From assembly GCA_937951895.1 (NCBI GenBank), contig CALFER010000021.1:62001-126000 (forward strand): DNA of 64,000 bases, given 5' to 3'. The translations under genes and the position numbers were made by a program. Below, piece after piece: positions 18,801 through 26,196 of the stretch. Source of the DNA: an uncultured bacterium (GTDB taxonomy: Bacteria; CSSED10-310; CALFER01). How positions within the stretch are numbered: position 1 is the first letter of the stretch; each line of letters begins with the position of its first letter. The notes beneath the pieces were generated by a model. That model worked only from the letters and a program-made list of their open reading frames with translations. It had not been told where the DNA came from and did not search any database.

Positions 18801-19543
18801 ATGTCGACAAGACCATGGAGTACATGATCGGCAGACTCGGCGTGCGGGCAGGCATCGCACGACGCGCCATCCCGTTGCTCGAACGCGCTGTCGGCCGTGA
18901 AGATTCCGAACTCCGCGAACATGCCTTGCTGTGGCTCGGTAGCGCATATCGCATCTCGGGCGAATACATCGACGCGCGTGCCACATGGCGAAAAGTCATG
19001 GAATCCACGGATGAGAAAATGAAGGAAAAAGCCACCAGGAACCTGGAAAGCCTCGATTCCTTCATGGCCAGAAAATACCCCAACGGATATCCGCCTCCCG
19101 AAGACAGACCGGCCCGGCCTCCCCGCACTCCCCGCCCGACGCAGCGGGAACGAACCGAACCGCCTGTTCGCACCGCAGTGTCCGATGACACCCAGCCTTT
19201 GCCGGTTCTTTCAAAGGAGATGCAGGAATCCCGAGATGAACGTCCACGTCCGGAAAGACGCCCGCGTCCCGAGCGCCCGCCCATGGACCGTCCGCGGGGT
19301 GATCGACCGATGCGTGAAGGACCGCCTCGCCAGGATCGGCCTGTGCGAACGGACCGAACGCCGCAGAGGGACCGCGGTCCCGGTTCAGGAGACGGTCGCC
19401 GTCATCCCGGCGGAGCGTCGGGACATGCTCCAGCCGCCGGTGCCACGCTGGGCGATCTCCTCAAACTCAAAGGTATGAATCTTCTCGCGGAACTCGAAAA
19501 ATCCGCCCGCGAGGCGCAAGACAAAAACAGCGGGAAAAAGTGA
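15821..19543 (+). CDS. STAND-like P-loop protein with degenerate Walker A, helical repeats and Arg/Pro tail
   Basis: 1240 aa. ATG 15821 is preferred because AAAGGA lies 11 bases upstream; ATG 15809 adds four residues. Residues 1-300 are an unrecognised N-terminal region. A nucleotide-binding fold follows: PIFLFNGESGNGASLILRE (~residue 318) sits where Walker A should be but has Ala for the catalytic Lys, and PLILVWDDCLGLG (~373) looks like Walker B. Residues ~755-1000 are ~35-residue helical repeats with TRTWLEINPEDRIVRRAF-type signatures, as in the TPR-like sensors of STAND proteins. The tail (~1085-1200) is an Arg/Pro-rich disordered segment, then a short helix (TLGDLLKLKGMNLLAELEK). No signal peptide. 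It could be a sensor or scaffold; an immune role is only a hypothesis. Confidence 0.72.
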   Translation: MNMNLHFSVYSDALNGIPSTLAEKNPENRYHFSHAVWQLARMGAYNATGEIPLAVRLERNGEIGERYADHERYIALIDTSETDPADPALLSEILLGFAVRLATSTSSESLSFHIVCSSKTIESVSTSLKDWKNHTDLLSALTSQIDERRPGLNLAAAIVSDELARNVIARTTIEYQRRRQGRLGDESLWGRELDGLKVLQDAGIAGNDLGPALKALIRTVSAAATAVTRKQPIDRQAAFLMIRDFQRRARMAISSVRMIDERFMSEDASPHVSVPRCPSWRQVGIDRIPGLAPRTDLDACVKWARRAAGISGRGLLPIFLFNGESGNGASLILRETALQLYRQGYTIAEILDIESAANDAEHLANAAMAGDSPLILVWDDCLGLGQDPIASFREIASAQISGAPIVILAAYPDTGLSMKQLKKIQHTVVEEFTVHAPAGDELATLKIDSFADNGSFLDAWLIGHRSTTLSSLAEDLAFDLDTAGPDIGMLHRTVLAMGILGLSTPMKLLENLSTRETLAAALKMVSRSGEHLIRSTPARYAGCDDPVCDFGHIRMVRAVWDALKMDDSTILSIYERIVSMLFETTRLQNWTPRFLRVMNGSTILSAAIKAELLSKTAQIHETTPDVSGTRVLADLLVLVNDDVRDDRLALLLTDLLSARVRTSAVDSFIALPVLLRNNLGALENTEKLKALCAARPSLDRIGFKFLTRYLGDHIPGELGFQAVDDARTAAARDPDDGHAVAAYLRLVSQRGSDEQTARAETETRTWLEINPEDRIVRRAFVDFTLRKGSPELKKQVFEQTAAWLETHLDEGPLRKGFIDLAIALEDTKILDAALEATANWIEKRGNNRWVRKTYLDQVRQRGHRDTTMRAAGAILAWVKNNRDDRDAIRALLSMALRLENPRLTTDVLSLAHAWLANHLHDPDLMRTYLILVDRAGEGKSVSDAVEHLDAFVAQNPEDRDARESLLSLAAKNIDKKLQQKVYDRQSQWLEQLADVDKTMEYMIGRLGVRAGIARRAIPLLERAVGREDSELREHALLWLGSAYRISGEYIDARATWRKVMESTDEKMKEKATRNLESLDSFMARKYPNGYPPPEDRPARPPRTPRPTQRERTEPPVRTAVSDDTQPLPVLSKEMQESRDERPRPERRPRPERPPMDRPRGDRPMREGPPRQDRPVRTDRTPQRDRGPGSGDGRRHPGGASGHAPAAGATLGDLLKLKGMNLLAELEKSAREAQDKNSGKK

Positions 19544-19549
19544 GCGTTC

Positions 19550-20632
19550 TCAGAGCGTGCGCAGACACTCGGACGCCAACTCCGGGATGACCGGGTTGAC
19601 GCGTGTTCCTGTTGCATGGAAAAAACTTCTGGCGTGATCGTCTTCCAGATGTACATCCGGGAGAATCCGGATTCTCCAGTGCCAGTCATCGCGGATCATG
19701 TCCCAGTACCCGCGACTCGCACCCCATTTCGGATTGGGTCTGTTCATGAGCGCCATGAGGAGCGGGAACGGGCCGATCAGACGGGCCAGGCGATCGAGGA
19801 CACCTCGAATGAGATGGCCCAGGCCCGTCAGGGTCGCTTTTGGAATGTCCATAAAGCACGAAACATGCTCGACGGGCTGCACCCAGATTTCGAACGGATG
19901 TCCCGCAAAAAACGGGATGAAGGCGATGTAATCCGCGTTCTCCGCGATGATGCCGTGCGGCCGTCCCTGCTCACGTTTGCGAAGTTCCTCCTCGTAAATG
20001 TCGCAGAACAGACATCGTTCCTTCATTTTGAACCATTCATGCGCGCCTGACAGTTCCTTCTGAACTTTTTCGGAAATGAAGGGTGAGACCACGAGATTCA
20101 TCGTCGAGTGGTTGTGGGTGAAACTGAGGTTCTGGCCATACCCGAGATAGGCGTAGGGGTGTCCCAGACGTTCATCGCGATCCAGATCGGCCATGCGTTC
20201 GCGCAACATGACCAGAGACGATGTCCAGGCGTCGGCGTCGAGCGCCCAGGGGGCCACGCCGTGTCGGGGCGACATGATGATGACTTCATGAGCGCCGGGA
20301 GACCCCATTGTGTCATACAGGCGCTGACCTTTGCGTCTGAGATCGTCTTCGATGCGGAAGATCGGTTCCTGGGCGGCGATGACGCGAACATTCCATCCGT
20401 TGCCGATCGTTTCCCGCCTTGCATACCGGATCTCACGCCCGATCATCGCCGCAATTTCGGTCACACCATCCGGAGAATCCGGGCAGTACGGACAGGTCCC
20501 CGGATCGATCGTGTAAATATGATTCCGGACTCGAATCCGATCCAGTCGCGCCTTGAGAGTTTCGGGATCCAGATTTTGAGGGGTGTACGTGATCCATTTC
20601 CGCGTGAGCGGATTTCGTCTGAGTTCCGCCAT
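19550..20632 (-). CDS. GalT-family nucleotidyltransferase (HIT superfamily)
   Basis: 360 aa from the ATG at 20632 (AGGAGG 5 bases upstream). Family features: RRNPLTRKWITYTP at the N-terminus, zinc-type CPYC (~45), GAHEVIIMSPRHG, CLFC (~210), and the second-half motif FAGHPFEIWVQPVEHV, ending with WHWRIRILPDV. Galactose-1-phosphate uridylyltransferases of this size are common, but the catalytic HPHGQ block appears here as FTHNHSTMNLV: the His-x-His is kept, Pro and Gln are not. The enzyme may use a different sugar phosphate or act as a phosphorylase. It converges on the STAND-like gene with a 6-base gap. Confidence 0.82.
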   Translation of the reverse strand: MAELRRNPLTRKWITYTPQNLDPETLKARLDRIRVRNHIYTIDPGTCPYCPDSPDGVTEIAAMIGREIRYARRETIGNGWNVRVIAAQEPIFRIEDDLRRKGQRLYDTMGSPGAHEVIIMSPRHGVAPWALDADAWTSSLVMLRERMADLDRDERLGHPYAYLGYGQNLSFTHNHSTMNLVVSPFISEKVQKELSGAHEWFKMKERCLFCDIYEEELRKREQGRPHGIIAENADYIAFIPFFAGHPFEIWVQPVEHVSCFMDIPKATLTGLGHLIRGVLDRLARLIGPFPLLMALMNRPNPKWGASRGYWDMIRDDWHWRIRILPDVHLEDDHARSFFHATGTRVNPVIPELASECLRTL

Positions 20633-20735
20633 GGTGCCTCCTGACAATGACTCCGGCAGGGGTCCGGCATGCGGTCATTTATCATAAGCCGGTCCGCCGA
20701 CCCGGTCAATGCACTGTCCCATCCCTGCAACTCGA

Positions 20736-20764
20736 TTGCCATCCGGGCAACGACACGATAGAAT
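20736..20764 (+). promoter_or_regulatory. Promoter of sigma/anti-sigma operon
   Basis: TTGCCA (20736-20741), a 17-base spacer and TAGAAT (20759-20764) lie 60 bases before the GTG at 20825. The pattern is housekeeping-type; an additional autoregulated ECF promoter was not recognised. Confidence 0.5.
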
Positions 20765-20824
20765 TCATCGTGAACTGAACCTTTCCTGAGCGTGGATCGT
20801 AAGTGCGAGATAGAAAGGGCCGTC

Positions 20825-21415
20825 GTGAATCAAGACGATCTGGCGCACATCCAAAAATGCCTGGAAGGCGATCGGAATGCTTTTCGGCCGCTGGTCGAGC
20901 GGTATCAGAGGTCAGTCAGCATCACGATTTCAAGAATGGTGTATGATATGGAAACGGTTCGTGATCTCGTACAGGAAGTATTTCTCAACGCATTCAGCCG
21001 GTTGAGCACCTTCGACCCGATCTATCCGTTCAAAACCTGGATTCAGCGAATCGCCGTCAATCGCGCGATCGATCACCTCAGACGTAAACGACCGGAAATG
21101 CTGATCCTCGATGACGACATCGAAATGGAAGAGGGATCGGTGAGGCCGCAGTTCGAGGATCCGAGACCGACACCCGAAGCAAATCTTGTCAAAGCCGAGC
21201 AATCCGAGATGCTCCGGCACGCCGTTCAGAACCTCGAACCGGATCTCCGTGCCGTCATTGTTTTGCGTCACTTCCAGGATATGAATTATGATGAAATTGC
21301 GGTCGCTCTCGATATTCCTCTCGGCACCGTCAAAAACCGGATCTTTCGTGCCCGTGAAAAACTGCAGTCTCTGATCCTCGCCCGGGAGGGAACCACCAAG
21401 GAGAATGTCCGATGA
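20825..21415 (+). CDS. ECF-type RNA polymerase sigma factor
   Basis: 196 aa from the GTG at 20825 (AAAGGG 5 bases before it); an upstream GTG at 20792 has no ribosome site. Region 2 is seen in RPLVERYQRSV, ETVRDLVQEVFLNAF and PFKTWIQRIAVNRAIDHLRRK, and region 4 in LRAVIVLRHFQDMNYDEIAVALDIPLGTVKNRIFRAREKL. It is an extracytoplasmic-function sigma factor of the RpoE/SigW type. It overlaps the anti-sigma gene by 4 bases, so the two are made together. It probably responds to envelope conditions through the neighbouring membrane proteins. Confidence 0.95.
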   Translation: MNQDDLAHIQKCLEGDRNAFRPLVERYQRSVSITISRMVYDMETVRDLVQEVFLNAFSRLSTFDPIYPFKTWIQRIAVNRAIDHLRRKRPEMLILDDDIEMEEGSVRPQFEDPRPTPEANLVKAEQSEMLRHAVQNLEPDLRAVIVLRHFQDMNYDEIAVALDIPLGTVKNRIFRAREKLQSLILAREGTTKENVR

Positions 21416-22002
21416 AGTGCGATCAATACCTTCAACTCCTGGACCCGTATATGGATGACGAACTGAACGTCGGCGAGCGTGATGCGTTTGAACATCATGC
21501 GAAGGTGTGCGGAACCTGCCACGCCCGTCTCGAAGATCGCCGCAAACTGCTCAACATCCTGACATCTGCGCGCAACGAGGAATGGAGTATCGATATTGCC
21601 GATTCCATCATGACGGCGATTCAAACCATGCCGGCCACCGGTTCGTCTTCCCCGCTCAGACTCCCGATCATCATTGCCGTCGCCAGCACGCTGATCGTTT
21701 TTTTACTGCTCATGTTGTTCGGCGCGGGCAGCATCGTTACCGGCATCCCACCGCTCGATATCCTCAAGACTCTGGTCTCGATGGTCGAAATGCCATCGAC
21801 CGTTCAATCCAATCTCCACGAACTCCGGATCATTTTCGGGACACTTCTGGGTGTCGGAAAATCCATGATTCTGCTGATCTGGTCATTCTTCAGAAGTTCC
21901 GTCATGAGTTCACCCCTGCTGGCGATCCCGGCCGCCGGACTGCTCGCCGGAATCGCCTTCATTCTCTGGTTCCGTGTCCGATTCAGCCGGGGGACGTCAT
22001 GA
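21412..22002 (+). CDS. Zinc-finger anti-sigma factor, membrane-bound
   Basis: 196 aa. The N-terminus has the ZAS domain: DPYMDDELNVGERDAF then HHAKVCGTCHARL, the HX3CX2C zinc motif that binds ECF sigma factors. Two or three hydrophobic segments follow (LPIIIAVASTLIVFLLLML at ~85, SMILLIWSFF and LLAIPAAGLLAGIAFILWF near the C-terminus). It would hold the sigma factor at the inner membrane until released. It overlaps both neighbours by 4 bases (ATGA). Confidence 0.92.
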   Translation: MKCDQYLQLLDPYMDDELNVGERDAFEHHAKVCGTCHARLEDRRKLLNILTSARNEEWSIDIADSIMTAIQTMPATGSSSPLRLPIIIAVASTLIVFLLLMLFGAGSIVTGIPPLDILKTLVSMVEMPSTVQSNLHELRIIFGTLLGVGKSMILLIWSFFRSSVMSSPLLAIPAAGLLAGIAFILWFRVRFSRGTS

Positions 22003-23018
22003 TCATGCGCTGGTGTGTGATCCCGCTGATGCTTCTGACTCCGGTCTGCTTTTCTGCGTTGGCGGAAAACGAACCGGTGAAGCAGAATGCCATCGAACTC
22101 GATGCGGGACGTCTGATCCGGGATACGATCCAGGCCGCGCTGGACGGAGATTCCGGGCAGATCCGTGAAAATCGCATCGCTTTCGGCCAATCCGTTCATG
22201 TGCCTGCGAATGAAACATTGAAAGACGGGTTGGCTGTTTTCGGCGGATCGGCTGTGATCGAGGGTAATGTGGCCGGCGATGTGATCGTATTCGGAGGCAA
22301 TGCGCGGATTACCGGATGGGTGGACGGCGATGTGGTCGTGGTCGGCGGAAACGTCGATCTCACCGGATCCGCCCGAATCAGCGGCAGTGTGTTGTATCTG
22401 GGCGGCGCGTTGAATCGCGAACCGGATGCCGTCGTGGCGGAAGAGATCGTCAACCTGACGCTGAGATCGTTCGATGCACTGGATGGCAGCCCGCTCATCC
22501 AATTCAGCATCATGCGTCTGGCCACCCTGTTCAACACCATTGCCGTCATCTGGTGGGGCATCGTCAGTTTTCTGGTGACCATCCTGTTCAACCGGCAGAT
22601 CGAACAGGCCTCTCACACGATGATCAATCACCCGATCCGCACGACATTCACCGGGTTGGCATTCCATATCGGCGCTGTGGCAGCGATCGTGTTTCTGATT
22701 GTCATCAAGATCGGAATCCCGCTGTCCCTGTTCGCGTTCCTGGCCTGGTTCATCACCTGCATCTTCGCCGTACCCGTCGGTTTCGCGACTCTGGGTAACT
22801 GGATCTACCGCCGGATGAACCGTCCCGACACCTCGGTTCTCATCGCCTGTCTCACCGGATTCATCATCCTGTCATTGCTCCGGTTTCTCCCCTATTGCCT
22901 CGGATGTTTCATCTGGCACATCTGGGCTCTGGCCGCGATCGGAGCGACGATCCTTTCGGGATTCGGATCGGACAAACCGTGGTTCCCCTCTCCCGGGAAC
23001 CGGCTCTCGACCGACTAA
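21999..23018 (+). CDS. Exported bactofilin-like beta-helix membrane protein
   Basis: 339 aa from the ATG at 21999, overlapping the anti-sigma stop by 4 bases; the same frame is open far upstream but only as an antisense shadow of that gene. A signal peptide ends near SALAEN. Residues ~60-135 are short glycine/valine beta-helix turns (GSAVIEGNVAGDVIVFGG, WVDGDVVVVGGNVDLTG) like polymer-forming bactofilin domains. Four to five membrane segments follow, from LATLFNTIAVIWWGIVSFLV to LPYCLGCFIWHIWALAAIG. The third gene of the sigma operon; probably an envelope protein controlled by, or sensed by, the sigma system. Confidence 0.82.
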   Translation: MIMRWCVIPLMLLTPVCFSALAENEPVKQNAIELDAGRLIRDTIQAALDGDSGQIRENRIAFGQSVHVPANETLKDGLAVFGGSAVIEGNVAGDVIVFGGNARITGWVDGDVVVVGGNVDLTGSARISGSVLYLGGALNREPDAVVAEEIVNLTLRSFDALDGSPLIQFSIMRLATLFNTIAVIWWGIVSFLVTILFNRQIEQASHTMINHPIRTTFTGLAFHIGAVAAIVFLIVIKIGIPLSLFAFLAWFITCIFAVPVGFATLGNWIYRRMNRPDTSVLIACLTGFIILSLLRFLPYCLGCFIWHIWALAAIGATILSGFGSDKPWFPSPGNRLSTD

Positions 23019-25072
23019 TCGACTCGTACACCAGGAAGCTTGCCACCGGTCGCCATCGCGGCATCGTGACATGCATCACAGCGTGGAGGCTCGGCCATTC
23101 TGCCTCCCGTATGGCACTCGGCGCATTGCAGCGATCCATGCATCTCGTCGAGCTTTATCCCGGTGATCTCATGCCTGAACCCCTCCGGCCAGACCGGATG
23201 ACACTGCTCGCAATTCGTCGGAACCGAATGGTGATTGCTCGCCCTCCGGTGGCACTCGATGCAGGGCACCGCGCGGTGGTACGCTTTCAGCGGAAACCGG
23301 GTGTTCGAATGATCGAACGGGATCGTTCCGGCGACTTCATCAGCCTGTTGAGGTGTTGACGGCATCGTCTGATCCGGTTTCACGCGATGGCATGTTTCGC
23401 AACTCGACGAGGTGTTCAGCTCACGGTGACATCCGAGGCATTGCCGGTGAAAAGCGCCTCTGAGATTGACCACGCCGGTTTCCGCATCGCTCCCCGATGC
23501 CGCATGACATTGCTTGCAGGCGGGGTACGGAGGCTGGGACGAATGGTGATGGCAGCGGGTACAGGCAGTATCCGGCATGGTCGCATGCAGCGTATGATCG
23601 AAGTGAACCGGATCGTATATTCCCGTCAGATAGTCGATTCGGATCGAGGCGGGCGCGTGCCGGGCCGCGTCCGGAGGAATGGTCGGGGTCGAGCGATCGC
23701 GCGGACACGATTTCAAACAGGGATCGTCCCTGGTCGGCAGCGCACACGAGTGGCACAGCGCGCAGTCCGGAACCGGGGTCGGTGAAGCACCCGAGGCGGA
23801 ACTCACCGTCACGCCGAACACCATCGTCACGATCAGAATGCTCGCGGTTTTCATCGATCCTCCCCGTTTCTCCTCACCCGCCGGCACGATCGGAAAAATC
23901 ACCGCGCAGAGCCGATACAAGAAAATCATACCGGCCAGCAACCCGAGAGTGATCGAAATTTCACCCGGCGACGGAAAATATCGATATCCCGCCGATGGCG
24001 GGGTGAATGCAGTGAGATATACATTGATGCGATTGAGAACGACGCCCAGGACGATCAGCAGCGATCCCGCGAATTGCGCTGTCGGAGACTTCCGCGATTT
24101 TTCATTCAGAAACAGAACGATCGGGACGAACAGACACGGGATCATTTCGACGAGCCACAGTGTGGATTCGATCGAGCCGTCGAATGCCAGGGCCAACCGG
24201 CCGCGGACGTTCAGATCGATCAACTTCGCCATCCCGTAGGCACTCATCGGGATCAGCGCAATCCTGGAGAGTCCCGCAAAAACACCCGGATCGATCCGCC
24301 GCCCCGCCGAGCGCATGACCGCATGCGATGCGACGATGATGGACGGAAACCCGCACATGATGGCCGAAAGCAGAAAGAACAGCGGGAGTGCCGGCGTAAA
24401 CCACAGCGGATGCATTTTCGTTGACGCGATCATCATGAGCGATCCCAGCGCGGATTGGTGCATCAGGGAGAGCACGACGCCCAGCACGATGGCGAACGGC
24501 ATGAAGGAACGGCCGATGAAGTCGAGCAACCGGATGAGTCGCTCGGAAAGGCCGTCGAAACGCCCGAGAAATCCCGGCAACCGGACCCGGCCGCGAAAAC
24601 GCTCGACAAACACCGGGATGAACTCGAAATACAGCACCATCAGATATGTCATGACACACATCGCCACTTCGAACAACGCGGAATGCGGGGACCACATCGA
24701 CGGCAGGATCGGATGCCAGATGTTGTAGTAGCGACCCAGATCGATGAACAGACTGATCACAGCACCGGTGTAACCGAACATCGCCAGCAGGAGCGCGGTG
24801 CGTTTGATCGGCCGATAGGCGCGGCGGTGGAAGATTTCGAGCAGCGCGACCGAGGTAAAGCCGCCGGCTGCCACCGCGACGAACGACGCGACACCGACGG
24901 CTTTCCAGATGCCCCAGGCATAGAGATTATCGAGATTCGTGACGGTGGCGAGACCTTTCGTGAAGCGGATGATCGTGACGATCAGTCCATTGAGCATCAG
25001 TATTCCGAGAATCAGCGTCGATGCGGTCATCCAGCGGAGCGGAATCGATTCGTACCGGATGTGCGATTTCAT
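23015..25072 (-). CDS. HybB/NrfD-type membrane subunit fused to a nonahaem cytochrome c
   Basis: 685 aa. Residues 1-406 have ten predicted membrane helices (first LILGILMLNGLIVTIIRF, last ITLGLLAGMIFLYRLCAVI), as in HybB/NrfD quinone-interacting subunits. Residues 407-685 begin MKTASILIVTMVFGVTVSSA, a signal-peptide-like segment, and carry nine CXXCH motifs (CALCH, CTRCH, CKQCH, CLGCH, CETCH, CIECH, CEQCH, CAECH, CDACH). The internal ATG (23854) has GGGGAGGA before it, so a separate cytochrome may also be translated. The gene overlaps the Fe-S gene by 4 bases. Likely a quinol:cytochrome electron-transfer module of the inner membrane and periplasm. Its stop overlaps the convergent bactofilin-like gene. 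Confidence 0.9.
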   Translation of the reverse strand: MKSHIRYESIPLRWMTASTLILGILMLNGLIVTIIRFTKGLATVTNLDNLYAWGIWKAVGVASFVAVAAGGFTSVALLEIFHRRAYRPIKRTALLLAMFGYTGAVISLFIDLGRYYNIWHPILPSMWSPHSALFEVAMCVMTYLMVLYFEFIPVFVERFRGRVRLPGFLGRFDGLSERLIRLLDFIGRSFMPFAIVLGVVLSLMHQSALGSLMMIASTKMHPLWFTPALPLFFLLSAIMCGFPSIIVASHAVMRSAGRRIDPGVFAGLSRIALIPMSAYGMAKLIDLNVRGRLALAFDGSIESTLWLVEMIPCLFVPIVLFLNEKSRKSPTAQFAGSLLIVLGVVLNRINVYLTAFTPPSAGYRYFPSPGEISITLGLLAGMIFLYRLCAVIFPIVPAGEEKRGGSMKTASILIVTMVFGVTVSSASGASPTPVPDCALCHSCALPTRDDPCLKSCPRDRSTPTIPPDAARHAPASIRIDYLTGIYDPVHFDHTLHATMPDTACTRCHHHSSQPPYPACKQCHAASGSDAETGVVNLRGAFHRQCLGCHRELNTSSSCETCHRVKPDQTMPSTPQQADEVAGTIPFDHSNTRFPLKAYHRAVPCIECHRRASNHHSVPTNCEQCHPVWPEGFRHEITGIKLDEMHGSLQCAECHTGGRMAEPPRCDACHDAAMATGGKLPGVRVD

Positions 25073-25980
25073 GGCTTGTCGGCTCCGTCTGATGCCCGGG
25101 AGGGGTCTTCCGTCGATCGATCGGGGTCGAGTGCAATCATGGTGCCTCCGAGAAAGCCGGCGACCAGCAGTGGAGCGAGGCAGGCCTTGAAGACGCTGTG
25201 CTGAATGCCTTCGATCAACCGGGGCGGCGCTTCGTCCGGAAGTTTCGGGAAACCAAGCGATTCGAATGGAACCGATGACAGATACATCCAGCTCGTCCCG
25301 CCGACCTCACGCTCGCCGAACACATGATCGAGATATGTTCCGTGGTGCGATTCGATCCGGGCATGCGCCAGAGCGATCAGATCGTTCCGATGCCCGAAGG
25401 TCATGCACTGTACCGGGCAGATTTCAACACACGCGGGAAGCTTGTTTTCGGCCAGACGGTGCGCACAGAAATCGCATTTCCGGATCCGGGGGGTCGCGGC
25501 ACGATCATACTCGAATGCTGGCACCTCAAACGGACAGGCGACCATGCAGTATCGGCACCCCATGCATTTGCCCGCATCGTAGGTGACCGGCCCGTCCGGA
25601 TGTCGGTCGAACGCCGTGACCAGACAGGCGGAGTAGCATGCCGGGTCGAGGCAGTGATAGCATTGCGTCTTGACGAAAACAGGATCCGATGATTGCACGT
25701 CATACGCATTGATCACCGTGAACGTATCCGGATCGTGCACTCGCCGGCGCGCCGGAATCGGCGGATCTTCGAATGCCGATACCGGTTTGTGTTCAAAATC
25801 CCCCGCCTGATTGCACGCAAACTCGCACTTCCGGCATCCGATGCACTGCGTCAGATCGACGAGTACACCGAGTGGTTCTTTGAGAGGTGTCTCCTGAGAT
25901 TCCGATGCGGCGATCCGCGGGCCGAGAACAGCGGTTGCGGACGCGAGGGCAAGCTGCTTTAAAAATCGGCGTCGATCCAT
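25069..25980 (-). CDS. HybA-like periplasmic iron-sulfur protein (Tat substrate)
   Basis: 303 aa, AAGGAG upstream. The Tat signal RRRFLKQLALASATAVLG opens the protein. Four ferredoxin-type clusters are visible: CIGCRKCEFAC, CYHCLDPACYSAC, CMGCRYCMVACPFEVP and CDFC with CVEICPVQC. Near the C-terminus a hydrophobic anchor (FKACLAPLLVAGFLGGTMIAL) would hold it to the membrane, as in HybA. It pairs with the downstream NrfD-type subunit (4-base overlap) to carry electrons between quinol and haems. No hydrogenase or molybdoenzyme catalytic subunit lies nearby, so it is not a hydrogenase operon. Confidence 0.93.
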   Translation of the reverse strand: MDRRRFLKQLALASATAVLGPRIAASESQETPLKEPLGVLVDLTQCIGCRKCEFACNQAGDFEHKPVSAFEDPPIPARRRVHDPDTFTVINAYDVQSSDPVFVKTQCYHCLDPACYSACLVTAFDRHPDGPVTYDAGKCMGCRYCMVACPFEVPAFEYDRAATPRIRKCDFCAHRLAENKLPACVEICPVQCMTFGHRNDLIALAHARIESHHGTYLDHVFGEREVGGTSWMYLSSVPFESLGFPKLPDEAPPRLIEGIQHSVFKACLAPLLVAGFLGGTMIALDPDRSTEDPSRASDGADKP

Positions 25981-26078
25981 ACTGGACTCCTTCTGCCATA
26001 TCCCCCGGGGAGAGTATATGGATAATACAGGGAAAAATCGAACGGGGTGTGGTTGTCAGTTTTCAGCTTTCGGCGCCG

Positions 26079-26106
26079 GGTGTTGGGCGTTCGGTGTTGG
26101 GCGTTG
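26079..26106. repeat. Low-complexity direct repeat of 14 bases
   Basis: Two near-perfect copies of GGTGTTGGGCGTTC/G lie within a GT-rich stretch (about 26046-26112) of the gap between the Fe-S gene and the DUF6544-type gene. Similar GTTGGGTGTTCGG-type runs recur in intergenic DNA of many environmental genomes. No other feature is seen in this 216-base gap. Confidence 0.5.
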
Positions 26107-26196
26107 GCTGTTTTCGATATGGCGATATAAAGGGACACCTTACTGAATTCGGGGGGAGGACGGAAGGATTCGGCAGGGGAAATGGAACGGGATGCA

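Noticed and set aside
15821..19543. STAND-like protein considered a defence-island member
   Set aside because: Neighbours are metabolic and envelope genes with no restriction, toxin or phage genes, so defence is only a hypothesis.
25069..25980. Fe-S protein considered part of a hydrogenase operon
   Set aside because: No hydrogenase large or small subunit is adjacent, and the membrane subunit is fused to a multihaem cytochrome instead.
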